From Ignavibacteriota bacterium (GTDB lineage: Bacteria > Bacteroidota > Ignavibacteria > Ignavibacteriales > Ignavibacteriaceae): a DNA stretch of 64,000 nucleotides. Location of the stretch: the NCBI GenBank assembly GCA_013285405.1, contig CP053446.1, positions 186,001 to 250,000 on the forward strand, read 5' to 3'. Of this stretch, positions 1 through 9,770 are shown piece by piece; positions within the stretch are counted from its first letter, which is position 1, and every line of letters begins with the position of its first letter. The notes beneath the pieces are model-generated. The model was not told the DNA's origin and did no database searches. It was given only the letters and a program-made list of their open reading frames with translations. The position numbers were made by a program, and so were the translations under genes.

Positions 1-1421
1 TTATGAAAAACAGAGTAATAAGCACTCTTCTGAGATGGAAAGTAAAGGTAATGATTTGCAACAATTTCATAAGTTCCATCACCATCTAAATCAGCAGCAT
101 CAATTCTATCTATCAATTGACTTGAGTATGTAGTATCAATTAATGGTAAGAGGTTAATAAAATCGAAATAGTAAGAACCTACGCCATTATTTTTAATCCC
201 AAAAACAAAATCTCCGTTTGCAAGAAAAAGATCTTTCTTCCCATCATAGTCCAGATCACAAAAACGCAATTTACCTGTTGTAAAAGCAAAAAGTCCCCGA
301 ATATCAATCTGGTAAACCTGCTCATAATTTCCGGGCACGTCAGCTTCAAAAACGTAAATTCTTGTTACACCGCCATAAAGGCTGCTGTTGAAATCACCAC
401 CTATCCATATCTCCGGCTTCCCGTTACCATCCATATCGTCTGTAAAAGTGGTCAGATATGCATTATAAGTTTGGAGTGTATCTTCAAGTTCAACCATATA
501 TTGCTTTCCCTGAACATGTTCGTATATATAGAATTTACCATCTATACTTCCGGTTCCAAAATTTCCTTTCACATCCTGATCAAAATCACCCGTTGAAATA
601 CCATAAGTATATTTATCAGGTAATGGGCGATGATAATAAATAAGTTCATAATTATTTATTTGAGGATTATACTTAGCCACGTGGTTGCTGTATGACCATA
701 CACTATCACCATCTCCTGCATCCAGAAAATAAATTATCTCGAGATTAATATCATTATCAATATCATAAAATGTTGGTGTGTTGGGTTGATACTGTGGGGG
801 AAAGGAGTTATAGATAAAATTGAAATTATTGATTAAATCATTAGGTGTATTCTGTTTGAAAAATTTCATACTGTTTTCCCTACCTCTATAGAAAATATCC
901 AACAGTCCATCATTTGTAATGTCTCCAACATCAAAAAACTTATCAGATGAATCCAACGGAAAATCATAAATCAAGCTGAATAACGAGTCATTACTTTGCT
1001 CATAAATTTGTGTGGCATGAAAATCCAAAAACGGTGAATTATTGACAAATCGATAAACATAAAGTTCCATCTTATTATTCTTATTAGCATCAATGGCAAT
1101 GTAATTTGCTGAGTAAGCATTATAGGCTGGTATTTTTCCATAGGAACGGTATAGATTATCATAGTAACTGAGATTTAGTGTATCTAGCTCTAAAATCAAG
1201 TCTGCTTGACTAAGATTATCTTCTTCTGGGAATGCTCGCAAAGATTTTAAGTAGCGGTCATTTGTTGCCTTGTCAATTACTTCGAAGGTGCTATCCTGCA
1301 AAAGATGGACATCAATACCTGGATTATTCCTGAATTCATTAAATGACCTTTTTTGTGCAAATGTGCTTTGAGCTACTGTCATAACTAATAATATCACAAT
1401 AAAAAATTTATTCAATAACAT
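1..1421 (-). CDS. FG-GAP/VCBS repeat secreted protein, 3' end beyond window
   Basis: An open frame runs from an ATG at 1421 down to the left edge without a stop, giving 473 visible codons. The N-terminus is a signal peptide (hydrophobic stretch FFIVILLVMTVAQSTFAQ). The body carries several FG-GAP type calcium-loop motifs such as DMDGNGKPEIWIGG, DLDYDGKKDLFLANGD and DLDGDGTYEIVANH, which fold into beta-propeller blades in known families. The protein is a paralog of the products at 9771-11516 and 28267-30270, so a C-terminal T9SS sorting domain is expected beyond the edge but is not visible. It is probably exported to the cell surface. The start is followed at once by the signal peptide, and leader element 1 lies upstream. 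The substrate or partner is unknown. Confidence 0.85.
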   Translation of the reverse strand, partial: MLLNKFFIVILLVMTVAQSTFAQKRSFNEFRNNPGIDVHLLQDSTFEVIDKATNDRYLKSLRAFPEEDNLSQADLILELDTLNLSYYDNLYRSYGKIPAYNAYSANYIAIDANKNNKMELYVYRFVNNSPFLDFHATQIYEQSNDSLFSLIYDFPLDSSDKFFDVGDITNDGLLDIFYRGRENSMKFFKQNTPNDLINNFNFIYNSFPPQYQPNTPTFYDIDNDINLEIIYFLDAGDGDSVWSYSNHVAKYNPQINNYELIYYHRPLPDKYTYGISTGDFDQDVKGNFGTGSIDGKFYIYEHVQGKQYMVELEDTLQTYNAYLTTFTDDMDGNGKPEIWIGGDFNSSLYGGVTRIYVFEADVPGNYEQVYQIDIRGLFAFTTGKLRFCDLDYDGKKDLFLANGDFVFGIKNNGVGSYYFDFINLLPLIDTTYSSQLIDRIDAADLDGDGTYEIVANHYLYFPSQKSAYYSVFH

Positions 1422-1469
1422 ACTATCCTCTTAATAAAAATTTCGTGGAAGAGATTTGCTTATCTCCGA

Positions 1470-1724
1470 GCTATGTAAAACCAGAAGGGAAGAATAAGAA
1501 ATGAATGGATGGTTGATTGAATTGCTGTATGGAAACTTTGAAAGTTTCATACAGAATAATCTGGATTGGTGAAAATAATTTCACCATCTTTCTCGCTCCG
1601 GAGAGAGAGAGAGAGCTAAATATCGTGCCACCTTTGAAGAACTTATTTCTGAAAAAAAGTTCATCGGTTTTCTACCCTGAATTAATTTCAACAGAAACTT
1701 AGATAAGGAATTTTAGAAAGTCAA
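1470..1724 (-). promoter_or_regulatory. Leader element 1 (promoter plus structured 5' UTR)
   Basis: This stretch upstream of the FG-GAP gene is nearly identical to 30372-30622 and resembles 11619-11839 and 52869-53057. On the minus strand it starts with TTGACT (1724-1719), 17 bases, then TAAGTT (1701-1696); read as a Bacteroidota promoter it is TTG-N20-TAAGTTTC. Further along are the box TGGCACGATATTTAGCTC (1630-1613), a CT tract, a hairpin with arms GGTGAAA/TTTCACC (1568-1585) and a second hairpin near 1528-1555. The remaining sequence of the gap 1422-1805 shows no gene. A regulatory leader RNA is inferred, not shown. Confidence 0.6.
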
Positions 1725-1805
1725 GGTGGTTCTTGATAAATTGTTGAACTCGTAAAAAAACCCACGATCACTCGAGAATTTACAAGCACTAAATAGATTT
1801 AATTT

Positions 1806-3020
1806 TTACTTTTTCAAAACCGCAGTCACTTTTTTCGCAGCATCAGCAAATGAATCAGCAACTTCAAAGTTTAATCCTGATTCTCTCAGAAGTATTCCTG
1901 CTTCTTTTGCGTTCGTACCTTCAAGCCGTACAACAATCGGAACAGCAACGTGCATTTCTTTTGCTGCGTCAATAACTCCCTGTGCAACCCGGTCGCATCT
2001 TACAATTCCACCAAATATATTAATAAGAATTGCTTTAACATTTATATCAGAGAGAATAATCTTAAAACCGTTCGCCACTGTTTCTTTGCTTGCACCACCG
2101 CCAACATCAAGAAAGTTTGCCGGTTCACCGCCCGCAAGTTTTATAATATCCATTGTTGCCATTGCAAGTCCGGCGCCGTTAACCATACAGCCAACGTTTC
2201 CATCGAGTTTAATATAATTGAGATTATACTTTGATGCTTCAATCTCCAAGGGATCTTCCTCATCAAGATCTCTGTAAGCTGCAATTTCAGGATGACGGTA
2301 AATTGCATTATCATCGAAGTTCATTTTTGCATCCAGTGCAATAACTTTGTCATCATTCGTGATCACAAGTGGATTGATTTCAAGCAAAGAAGCATCCGTT
2401 TTTTCATAAGCATTATAAAGAGATTTTATGAATGGTATAAAACTTTTGAAAGCACTTCCTTCCAGACCAAGAGCAAAAGCAAGTTTACGTGCCTGGTAAT
2501 CTCGCAATCCGACTGCCGGATCAATCCATTCTTTTATAATTTTTTCGGGAGTTTCCGCAGCTACTTTTTCAATCTCTACTCCACCTTCAGTAGAAACCAT
2601 GATTACATTTTTAGAAACTGCACGATCAAGAAGAATTCCGAGATATAATTCTTTTTTGTAATCGAGTCCTTCAGTGATGAATAGTGTTTTTACAATTTTC
2701 CCTTCCGGACCTGTTTGATGTGTAACAAGAAGATTACCTAAAATCTTACTTGCAATTTCTTTTGCTTTTTCAACTGAAGTTGTGAACTTAACTCCGCCTT
2801 CAAGAATTAATTCATCAGGGTTTTTAGGATTATATAATTTACCTTTTCCTCTTCCGCCTGCATGAATCTGCGATTTAACAACAAACTGACTTATACCTTT
2901 CTGCTTAAGCTGGAAGATTACTCCATCGAATTCGTCCATACTTTTTATTGCAATTCCATCCTGGACAGGAACGTTATATTTCTTTAAAGTTTCTTTTGCC
3001 TGGTATTCGTGTATTTTCAT
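1806..3020 (-). CDS. sucC: Succinyl-CoA ligase (ADP-forming) subunit beta
   Basis: The 404-residue protein begins MKIHEYQAKETLKKYNVPV, the normal SucC start with its ATP-grasp domain. It contains the nucleotide-binding HAGGRGKGK segment, LLEINPLV, and the C-terminal CoA-ligase region with VNGAGLAMATMD, NFLDVGGGA and INIFGGIVRCD. The enzyme pairs with SucD to convert succinyl-CoA and ADP (or GDP) and phosphate to succinate and ATP in the TCA cycle. The frame is open up to 3155, but the start at 3020 is preferred because it has an AGGAAA ribosome site just upstream and the family N-terminus. sucD is not adjacent in this window. pruA lies upstream on the same strand. Confidence 0.95.
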   Translation of the reverse strand: MKIHEYQAKETLKKYNVPVQDGIAIKSMDEFDGVIFQLKQKGISQFVVKSQIHAGGRGKGKLYNPKNPDELILEGGVKFTTSVEKAKEIASKILGNLLVTHQTGPEGKIVKTLFITEGLDYKKELYLGILLDRAVSKNVIMVSTEGGVEIEKVAAETPEKIIKEWIDPAVGLRDYQARKLAFALGLEGSAFKSFIPFIKSLYNAYEKTDASLLEINPLVITNDDKVIALDAKMNFDDNAIYRHPEIAAYRDLDEEDPLEIEASKYNLNYIKLDGNVGCMVNGAGLAMATMDIIKLAGGEPANFLDVGGGASKETVANGFKIILSDINVKAILINIFGGIVRCDRVAQGVIDAAKEMHVAVPIVVRLEGTNAKEAGILLRESGLNFEVADSFADAAKKVTAVLKK

Positions 3021-3056
3021 ATAATTTCCTTTATTATTTGCTATTCCTATTTTGTC

Positions 3057-3077
3057 ATTCCGAACTAGGTTCGGAAT
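3057..3077. repeat. Short palindrome between pruA and sucC
   Basis: The 104-base gap between pruA and sucC holds ATTCCGAAC-TAG-GTTCGGAAT, a perfect 9-base inverted repeat, set between GTCA at 3053 and TTGACA near 3115. It resembles other intergenic palindromes in the window that end in GTCATT or AATGAC. It could act as a hairpin in the pruA-sucC transcript. Confidence 0.6.
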
Positions 3078-3124
3078 CTCGTTAAATGATTTTAGAAACT
3101 GAAACAAGTTCAGCTTGACAAATG

Positions 3125-4756
3125 TTATTTTTCCCCCATAAACGGATAGCGCCAATCTTTGGGCGGATCAAAAGTTTCTTTAATTGTTCTCGCTGTCATC
3201 CATCGCAAAATGTTCATTGCACTTCCTGCTTTATCATTTGTGCCTGAAGCTCTTCCACCACCAAATGGCTGCTGACCAACAACTGCTCCGGTTGGTTTAT
3301 CATTTATATAAAAATTTCCAGCAGCATTTCTTAATCTATTAGACATTTTAACAATTACATTTCTATCTTGTGCAAAGATTGCACCTGTTAATGCATAGGG
3401 AGAAGTTTCATCGCATAATGTCAAAGCTTCATCAAGTTTGTTATCATCATAAACATATATTGTTAAAACTGGTCCGAATATTTCTTCCTGCATCGTTTTA
3501 AATTTTGGATTAGTTGTAAAGATAGTTGTTGGTTCAATAAAATATCCTTTTGAATCATCAAAGTTACCACCGGTGATTATCTCAGCTTCGTTAGATGCTT
3601 TTGCATATTTGATATATTCGGTGATTGTCTTAAATGCACCTTTATCAATTACAGCACCCATAAAGTTCGTGAAGTCTTCCACATCACCCATTTTTATTTT
3701 ACCAACTTCAGCTACATATTTTTCTTTGAACTCTTTCCAGATTGATTTAGGAATATACATTCTTGAAGCTGCAGAACATTTTTGTCCTTGATACTCAAAT
3801 GCACCCCGTAAAGCTGCAACAACAAGTGCATCAACATCTGCAGAATTATGAGCAAAAATAAAATCTTTACCGCCGGTTTCTCCAACTATGCGTGGATAGT
3901 ATTTCATATTTTTTAAATTGTCCGAAATTGTTTTCCACATATTCTGAAAAACTTCAGTCGAACCGGTAAAGTGAACACCTGCAAGATTTGGATTTGTAAA
4001 TGCCGGTGTTCCAACCTGTCCACCAGAACCGGGGACAAAATTAATAACTCCTTTCGGTAAACCAGCTTCTTCAAATAATTTCATCAACCAGTAAGCTGAA
4101 TAAACTGCACTCGATGCTGGCTTCCATAAACTAACATTACCTACAATCGCCGGTGCAGTTGGAAGATTTCCAGCAATCGATGTGAAGTTAAATGGTGTAA
4201 CGGCAAAGATAAAACCTTCAAGAGCTCTGTACTCCGATCTGTTCCACATTCCATAAGGTGAATATGGCTGCTCTTTCATTAATTCTGTGGTGTAATGACA
4301 ATTAAATCTATAGAAGTCAACCAGTTCAGCAGCAGAATCAATTTCTGCCTGGTAAACAGTTTTGGATTGCCCGAGCATTGTTGCAGCATTAATTGTAGAT
4401 CTCCACGGTCCTGCTAACAGATCAGCAATCTTTAAGAAAACGGAAACTCTATGTTCCCAAGGCATTTCAGCCCATTCTTTTCTAGCTTCGAGTGCGGCTT
4501 CTACTGCCATGTCAACTTCTTTTTTACTTGCTTTATGATAAACACCAAGAACATGGCTATGATTGTGTGGAATTCTCATCTCCTCAGTATTGCCGGTTTT
4601 GACTTCTTCTCCGCCGATTATTAACGGAACTTCAATCTTTTTAGATTTTAATTCAATTAATTTTTTCTTTAACTCTTCTCTTTCCGGACTGCCTGGTTTG
4701 TAAGATTTTACTGGTTCATTTATTGGGTGTGGTACTTTGAAATATGCATTAGACAT
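3125..4756 (-). CDS. pruA: L-glutamate gamma-semialdehyde (P5C) dehydrogenase
   Basis: The 543-residue aldehyde dehydrogenase contains the cofactor and general-base region VGETGGKDFIFAHNSADVD, the catalytic cysteine C327 in GQKCSAASR, and EEIFGPVLTIYVY. It oxidises glutamate-5-semialdehyde to glutamate with NAD+, the last step of proline degradation. The length and the ETGGKDF and GQKCSAASR motifs resemble the stand-alone ALDH4A1-like branch rather than the PutA fusion. No proline dehydrogenase gene is seen in this window. A weak promoter-like pair, TTGAGT (4838-4833) and TATCTC (4815-4810) spaced by 17 bases, lies upstream in the gap shared with the divergent acyl-CoA synthetase gene. It is followed by sucC on the same strand. 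Confidence 0.93.
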   Translation of the reverse strand: MSNAYFKVPHPINEPVKSYKPGSPEREELKKKLIELKSKKIEVPLIIGGEEVKTGNTEEMRIPHNHSHVLGVYHKASKKEVDMAVEAALEARKEWAEMPWEHRVSVFLKIADLLAGPWRSTINAATMLGQSKTVYQAEIDSAAELVDFYRFNCHYTTELMKEQPYSPYGMWNRSEYRALEGFIFAVTPFNFTSIAGNLPTAPAIVGNVSLWKPASSAVYSAYWLMKLFEEAGLPKGVINFVPGSGGQVGTPAFTNPNLAGVHFTGSTEVFQNMWKTISDNLKNMKYYPRIVGETGGKDFIFAHNSADVDALVVAALRGAFEYQGQKCSAASRMYIPKSIWKEFKEKYVAEVGKIKMGDVEDFTNFMGAVIDKGAFKTITEYIKYAKASNEAEIITGGNFDDSKGYFIEPTTIFTTNPKFKTMQEEIFGPVLTIYVYDDNKLDEALTLCDETSPYALTGAIFAQDRNVIVKMSNRLRNAAGNFYINDKPTGAVVGQQPFGGGRASGTNDKAGSAMNILRWMTARTIKETFDPPKDWRYPFMGEK

Positions 4757-5000
4757 TGGATATCCTTAAAATTAAAAAATGTGTTATGAAAATTACCCTT
4801 TTTGGCTTTGAGATACAATGTAAACGATTATCACTCAAATGATTTTTCTCATAGATTTCTTTCAATAATATTTCTTTGCAATTAATTATTACTGCATTAT
4901 TTTACAGGTAGATAAATGATGGAAGCAGTGACAGAGGGTTTGCAGCCATTCATTCCACTTAAATAATTTTAATGCTTTGCTGAACTAAATGGAGTAGCCA

Positions 5001-6830
5001 ATGGGATCGTTGAAAGCATTCTACACAATACCTGAACTTTATAAATTCTTAACAGAAGATTTCGGACCTAAAAAAGGTGGTCACGCTATTTTCAGGAAAG
5101 TCGATAATGTTTACACAGGAATTACCTATCCCGAACTTAAAAAAGAAACCGATTCTTTTGCGTTTGGGTTGAATGCACTCGGTTTAAAAAAGGGTGACAG
5201 TGTAGCACTAATTTCCGAAAATCGTCCTGAATGGGTTTATGCTGATTTTGCAATGCAGATGCTGGGGATAGTTAATGTACCTCTATACCCATCTTTAACT
5301 TCAGATTCAATAGAATACATACTCAACGATTCGGAATCAAAAGCGATAATTGTTTCGACTGGATTTCAATTAAATAAAGTTCAAAAGGTTTTAAAGAATT
5401 GCAAACATTTGAAATATATTATAATCCTTAATGATCACGATGATGTTTCGGTATTGGATAATCTTTTCACTTTCGCACAAATTCAGGAAAAAGGAAAGAA
5501 CATCCGGAATAGCAGCCCCGATTTGTTAAAAAAATCTTCGGCTGAAATTAAAGAAGATGATATCTGCACAATCATTTATACTTCCGGAACAACTGGCGAA
5601 CCAAAAGGAGTAATCCTTACTCATCAAAATATTATTTCGAATGTAAACGCTGCACTTGAGATTTTCCCAATTACGAAAGATGATGTGTTCCTTTCATTCC
5701 TTCCTCTTTGTCACATCTTTGAAAGAATGGCTGGTTGTTACACCGCATTCGCAGCAGGATGCACAATTTACTACGCTGAAAGTATTGAAAAGGTTGCTGC
5801 AAATCTCCAGGAAGCAAAACCAACTTTGATGACATCCGTTCCAAGATTGTTCGAAAGAATCCAATCACGAATAATTAAGAATGTTGAAAGTCAATCGGTT
5901 ACAAAACAAAAAATATTTTATTGGGCACTGGATTTAGGCAAACAATATTTCGCCGCCAAAAAGAAAGGCTCAGTCCCATTTGCTCTGTCAACAAAATATA
6001 AAGTTGCCGATAAGCTTGTATTCAAAAAAATAAGAGAACGCACAGGTGGAAGATTAAGATTTTTTATTTCAGGTGGTGCTGCTCTTTCAAAAGAGCTGGG
6101 AGAATTTTTTGAAGCTGCCGGAATTAAGATTGTTGAAGGTTATGGGCTAACAGAGTCGTCTCCGGTAATTACAGCAAACAAACCTGACGATTATAAATTT
6201 GGGACTGTTGGCAAACCATTGCCGGGAGTTGAAGTTAAAATTGCTCCTGATGGTGAAATACTTGCCCGCGGTCCAAACATCATGAAAGGTTATTACAAAA
6301 AGAAGAAAGAAACAGACGAAACAATAATCAACGGCTGGTTACACACCGGGGATATCGGTGTATTTGATACAGAAGGATTTTTACAAATCACGGATAGGAA
6401 GAAACATCTGTTTAAAACAAGTGCCGGAAAATATATTGCTCCAACTCCTATTGAAAATATTTTTCTTGCAAGTAAATACATTGATCAATTTGTTTTGATC
6501 GGAGATAAGAGAATGTTCCTGAGCGCGCTCATTGTTCCTGATTATGAAGCATTAAAAGAATATGCCGATGCACATAAAATTTCTTACAACAATGAGGGTG
6601 ATCTTACAAACAATGATCAGATTTATAAATTAATTGAAGATGATATGGGCAAGCTGCAAAAAAAACTTGCTAACTATGAACGTGTTAGAAAGTTTGCATT
6701 GCTTGATAAGCCCTTCACAATTGAAACAGGCGAAATAACTCCAAGCCTGAAGATTAAGCGAAAAGTTGTTGAGGAAAAATACAATTACCTGATTGAGAAA
6801 ATGTATTTCGGTGGGATGGAGAAGGGTTAA
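5001..6830 (+). CDS. Long-chain fatty acid-CoA ligase (AMP-forming)
   Basis: The 609-residue protein belongs to the ANL adenylating superfamily, in the long FadD15-like bacterial group. It has the P-loop motif TIIYTSGTTGEPKGVILTH, the GYGLTESSPV motif, GWLHTGDIGVFD and the C-terminal lysine region around residue 480. It activates fatty acids to acyl-CoA through an acyl-adenylate. The start ATG follows a GGAG ribosome site about 8 bases upstream. The gene is divergent from pruA with a 244-base shared regulatory gap. The chain-length preference cannot be read from the sequence. Confidence 0.92.
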   Translation: MGSLKAFYTIPELYKFLTEDFGPKKGGHAIFRKVDNVYTGITYPELKKETDSFAFGLNALGLKKGDSVALISENRPEWVYADFAMQMLGIVNVPLYPSLTSDSIEYILNDSESKAIIVSTGFQLNKVQKVLKNCKHLKYIIILNDHDDVSVLDNLFTFAQIQEKGKNIRNSSPDLLKKSSAEIKEDDICTIIYTSGTTGEPKGVILTHQNIISNVNAALEIFPITKDDVFLSFLPLCHIFERMAGCYTAFAAGCTIYYAESIEKVAANLQEAKPTLMTSVPRLFERIQSRIIKNVESQSVTKQKIFYWALDLGKQYFAAKKKGSVPFALSTKYKVADKLVFKKIRERTGGRLRFFISGGAALSKELGEFFEAAGIKIVEGYGLTESSPVITANKPDDYKFGTVGKPLPGVEVKIAPDGEILARGPNIMKGYYKKKKETDETIINGWLHTGDIGVFDTEGFLQITDRKKHLFKTSAGKYIAPTPIENIFLASKYIDQFVLIGDKRMFLSALIVPDYEALKEYADAHKISYNNEGDLTNNDQIYKLIEDDMGKLQKKLANYERVRKFALLDKPFTIETGEITPSLKIKRKVVEEKYNYLIEKMYFGGMEKG

Positions 6831-6849
6831 AGTTTTCTTCTTTTTAAGT

Positions 6850-7066
6850 CATTCCTGGAGCGTAGCAACCCTGCCTGTCGGACAGGCAGGTCAGGAAACT
6901 GAACGCAGATTCTGGAATCGTTCTATTTACCTGAATGACAGAAGCAAAATGAAAAATTCTAATAAAGACTTCTGAAAAATTCTAGTTTGTTATATTGAAC
7001 GACCTGCTTGCAAGGCAGGTGTGAAATATCTTGTTTTAAATTAAAAAGATAATATTCAGAGTGACA
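6850..7066. repeat. Intergenic palindromic repeats
   Basis: The gap between the acyl-CoA synthetase and the convergent phosphatase gene holds CCTGCCTGTC-G-GACAGGCAGG (6870-6890). It lies in a block that starts GTCATTCC (6849) and ends GAATGACA (about 6941). A second short repeat, CCTGCTTGCAAGGCAGG, lies at about 7002-7019. These resemble dispersed palindromes elsewhere in the window. No gene was seen; a short frame over this stretch encodes only repeat sequence. Confidence 0.6.
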
Positions 7067-7099
7067 CATCGATAATAATTCAGAAGTATCAATAATTAC

Positions 7100-7867
7100 T
7101 TAAACTCGTCTCATCACATCAATAATTTTTTGATGGACGAATTTATTTGTTGCAAGGATTCTATTTGAATAAATACCAATTTCTTTCCCATCAAAATCTG
7201 TAACAAGTCCGCCTGCTTCTTCAACAATTAATTTTCCAGCACAAATATCCCATGGGTGAAGAGAAACTTCCCAGAATCCATCAAATACTCCGCTTGCAAC
7301 AAAACAAAAATCAATTGCTGCGGAACCAAGTCTTCGTACAGCACGGGCTTCTTTTAAGAAAGCGATAAATCTTTCAAAAGCTTTATCAGGATTTTCTTTT
7401 ATGTTGTACGGAAACCCGGTAACTAAAACACTGTGCCCGAGGTTTTCATTTTTACTAACAGAATTTTTTTTCTCGTTTTCAAAACTGCCTCCATTTTTCT
7501 CTGCAGAAAAAATTACATCTCTCATAACATCGTAAACAACTCCGTAAATTGTCTCACCGTTTTTCTGAACACCAATTGAAACTGCAAATATTGGAAGTCC
7601 GTGAGTAAAATTAGTTGTTCCATCGAGAGGGTCAATTATCCAGAGATATTCTGCATTTTTATTTAGCTCACTTCCCTCTTCCGCTAAAATTCCGTGAGAA
7701 GGATATTTTTTCTTTATAAAATCCGTAATAAGTTTTTCCGATGCTTTGTCGGTTTCGGTAACAAGATTTTGTTCGTTTGTTTTGAATTCTACTAAATGAG
7801 TTTTGCCGAATGCATTTCTGATTAACTCACCGGCTTCTTTGGATATTTGGATTATGTCGTTAAGCAT
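7100..7867 (-). CDS. suhB: Inositol monophosphatase family protein
   Basis: The 255-residue protein has the metal-binding signature of the inositol monophosphatase family: LAEEGSE (E63, E64), WIIDPLDGTTNFTHG (D79, D82) and the C-terminal WDICAGKLIVEEAGG. Members dephosphorylate inositol-1-phosphate or related sugar phosphates using Mg2+. The start at 7867 (MLNDIIQISKEAGELI) fits the family length. The longer open frame up to 7966 would begin inside a transcription terminator and is rejected. The exact substrate is not certain, so the symbol reflects family membership only. Confidence 0.88.
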   Translation of the reverse strand: MLNDIIQISKEAGELIRNAFGKTHLVEFKTNEQNLVTETDKASEKLITDFIKKKYPSHGILAEEGSELNKNAEYLWIIDPLDGTTNFTHGLPIFAVSIGVQKNGETIYGVVYDVMRDVIFSAEKNGGSFENEKKNSVSKNENLGHSVLVTGFPYNIKENPDKAFERFIAFLKEARAVRRLGSAAIDFCFVASGVFDGFWEVSLHPWDICAGKLIVEEAGGLVTDFDGKEIGIYSNRILATNKFVHQKIIDVMRRV

Positions 7868-7948
7868 AAAATTATTTTTTGGTTTTAAATATAATAACAT
7901 AAAATAATTTTTATCATTAAAGTATGCTGATTGTTTTTGAGAAGAAAT

Positions 7949-7980
7949 AAAAAGGCGAACTGTCAATGTTCGCCTTTTTT
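7949..7980 (-). terminator. Rho-independent terminator after the 7995-9758 gene
   Basis: The inverted repeat AAAGGCGAAC (7951-7960) and GTTCGCCTTT (7968-7977) forms a 10-base-pair stem with a 7-base loop. On the minus strand it is followed by a T run. It ends the two-gene operon of secreted proteins. Confidence 0.85.
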
Positions 7981-7994
7981 GTTGAATGGAATAC

Positions 7995-9758
7995 CTACTT
8001 AAGCAGAATTAGTTTTTTAGTTTCCACAAAATTACCAGAGGTGAGTGTGTAGAAATAAATTCCACTGGTCAAGTTGTAGGCATTAAATTCGACAGAATAG
8101 TTGCCTGCTTCCTGATTTTCATTAACCAAAGATGCTACTTCTGTTCCGAGTATATCATATACTTTTAATGATACCAAACCTGGTGATTTAATTGAGTAGC
8201 TTATTGTTGTAGTGGGATTGAATGGGTTTGGGTAATTCTGACTTAACGAATAAGCATACACGGCTCCATTGAAAGGGTTATCAGCAGTTGGTTTTGATGG
8301 AGGAGTTCCTTGTAATATTGCTTCAACTTCATTTGATGGTAATGAAACTTTTGATGTTAAGTCAACAGCCGTAATATAATACTTAGCTACAACTTCATTT
8401 TCACAATGCGCACCGGGTGGAGGATTACAAACTGTTTCTTCATTATCAACATATTCAGTTGGTAATGAAACAGAAACAGTTGTAAGCAAAGTGTAATTTC
8501 CTGTACCTTTCTTCCTGTAAATACGATAATAATCCACATCCTGTTCAGGATTTTTCTGCCAAACTAATTTAGGATGATTATTATGAGAACTCATAGTAAG
8601 ATTTTGTGGTGCAATTGGATTTTGATTGTCCCATCTGTAACGCAGAATATTTCCGTTATTGCTCCCCAAATTATCTTTCCATATTACGTGAACTTCGTTA
8701 CCTGCTGAAGATAAATTTACTGGCGGATTAAATACAGCTTGCTGATTATTATTCCAATAAAAGAGATCGGGAGCGATAAATTGAGTACTGAGATTCTTTT
8801 GACGATATAATCCTGGATAGAATTCATCCCAATAGGCAGTGTGACTTGCACCATCAAATGTTGTAGTTGTGTGTACTCTAAATGTTTCATTTCTCGGTTT
8901 AGCATAACTTTCCCAAATTAGACTGCCAGTCTTTGTTAATATTCTGTATTGAAAATATATCTCATTTGGATTGGTAGTTGAGTAAGAATAGTAGTAATAA
9001 ACATAATCACTACCAACCGTGAAGCCTACTGGCGCTGATCCAGAAAGGTTTGAAGGATTAAGACTATAACCCGTATATTTACTTCCCCACTGATTTGCTG
9101 TAATATTATACTCTCTGAATTTGCCAGTTGTAAGTGAGTTACGATAAATAAAATATACTTTGTCTTCATCTGCATCTTTCCAAGCCGCTATCCTGGGTGC
9201 CGTACCTGTTTCTGTATCGGAAACTGTATATCGCGAAGTCCAAGCACTTCCATCAAGAATATATTTTCTACTATAATAAACTGAATTACTAATTTGAAAA
9301 GAAATATGAAGATTGTTGTTGGAAACTACCGACTCAATATTACTACCATTACTATTTGAAGGGGTTTGAGATAAATAAGACCAGGAACTCCCGCCATTTG
9401 TACTTACTCTTGTCCTGATAAAAGTTTCATTGCTTCTTCTGTAAACTACATAAAGTCTTGTTTCATTTCCGGTTATGCTTGGTGAAACAACAGAAACACT
9501 TTCAAGAGTAATAGGTGAGCCTGCCTGACCATTTAAATTCATTTTGTAATACTTCAAAGAGTTACTCTCCTGAACAATTATGTGATTCCCATCCTGATTA
9601 GTGAATATATCGAATGATAAAGCTGAACCAACATTTATATTAGTTTCCTTAACAGATCCCCATTCAGGATTCTGTGCTGTAATGACTGACGAAAAACAAA
9701 ACAGGATTACGAATATTACGTATCTCCCTAAATAAAGGGATTTAATTTTATTAAACAT
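7995..9758 (-). CDS. T9SS-exported protein with propeller-like and fibronectin III domains
   Basis: The 587-residue protein begins with a signal peptide (GRYVIFVILFCFSSVITAQ). Residues about 30-370 are a repeat-rich region of sialidase-like or propeller character. A fibronectin type III domain follows at about 380-480 (PIAPQNLTMSSHN through YYITAVDLTSKVSLPSNEVEA). The last 80 residues are the T9SS type A sorting domain (SLSQNYPNPFNPTTTISYS, ending ETKKLILLK). It should be exported and anchored or released at the surface. It lies 12 bases after the FG-GAP gene 9771-11516, so the two are probably one operon. An AGGAG ribosome site precedes the start. No enzyme motif was seen. Confidence 0.88.
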   Translation of the reverse strand: MFNKIKSLYLGRYVIFVILFCFSSVITAQNPEWGSVKETNINVGSALSFDIFTNQDGNHIIVQESNSLKYYKMNLNGQAGSPITLESVSVVSPSITGNETRLYVVYRRSNETFIRTRVSTNGGSSWSYLSQTPSNSNGSNIESVVSNNNLHISFQISNSVYYSRKYILDGSAWTSRYTVSDTETGTAPRIAAWKDADEDKVYFIYRNSLTTGKFREYNITANQWGSKYTGYSLNPSNLSGSAPVGFTVGSDYVYYYYSYSTTNPNEIYFQYRILTKTGSLIWESYAKPRNETFRVHTTTTFDGASHTAYWDEFYPGLYRQKNLSTQFIAPDLFYWNNNQQAVFNPPVNLSSAGNEVHVIWKDNLGSNNGNILRYRWDNQNPIAPQNLTMSSHNNHPKLVWQKNPEQDVDYYRIYRKKGTGNYTLLTTVSVSLPTEYVDNEETVCNPPPGAHCENEVVAKYYITAVDLTSKVSLPSNEVEAILQGTPPSKPTADNPFNGAVYAYSLSQNYPNPFNPTTTISYSIKSPGLVSLKVYDILGTEVASLVNENQEAGNYSVEFNAYNLTSGIYFYTLTSGNFVETKKLILLK

Positions 9759-9770
9759 TTTTCTTTCTCC

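Noticed and set aside
1613..1630. TGGCACGATATTTAGC as a sigma-54 promoter
   Set aside because: The GG and GC are 11 bases apart instead of 10, and copies 2 and 4 lack the GC, so the box is better read as part of a leader RNA.
3021..3155. Longer N-terminus for sucC
   Set aside because: It would add 45 residues with no family match and pass through a palindrome; ATG 3020 has a ribosome site.
7868..7966. Longer N-terminus for the inositol monophosphatase
   Set aside because: It begins inside the terminator of the neighbouring gene.
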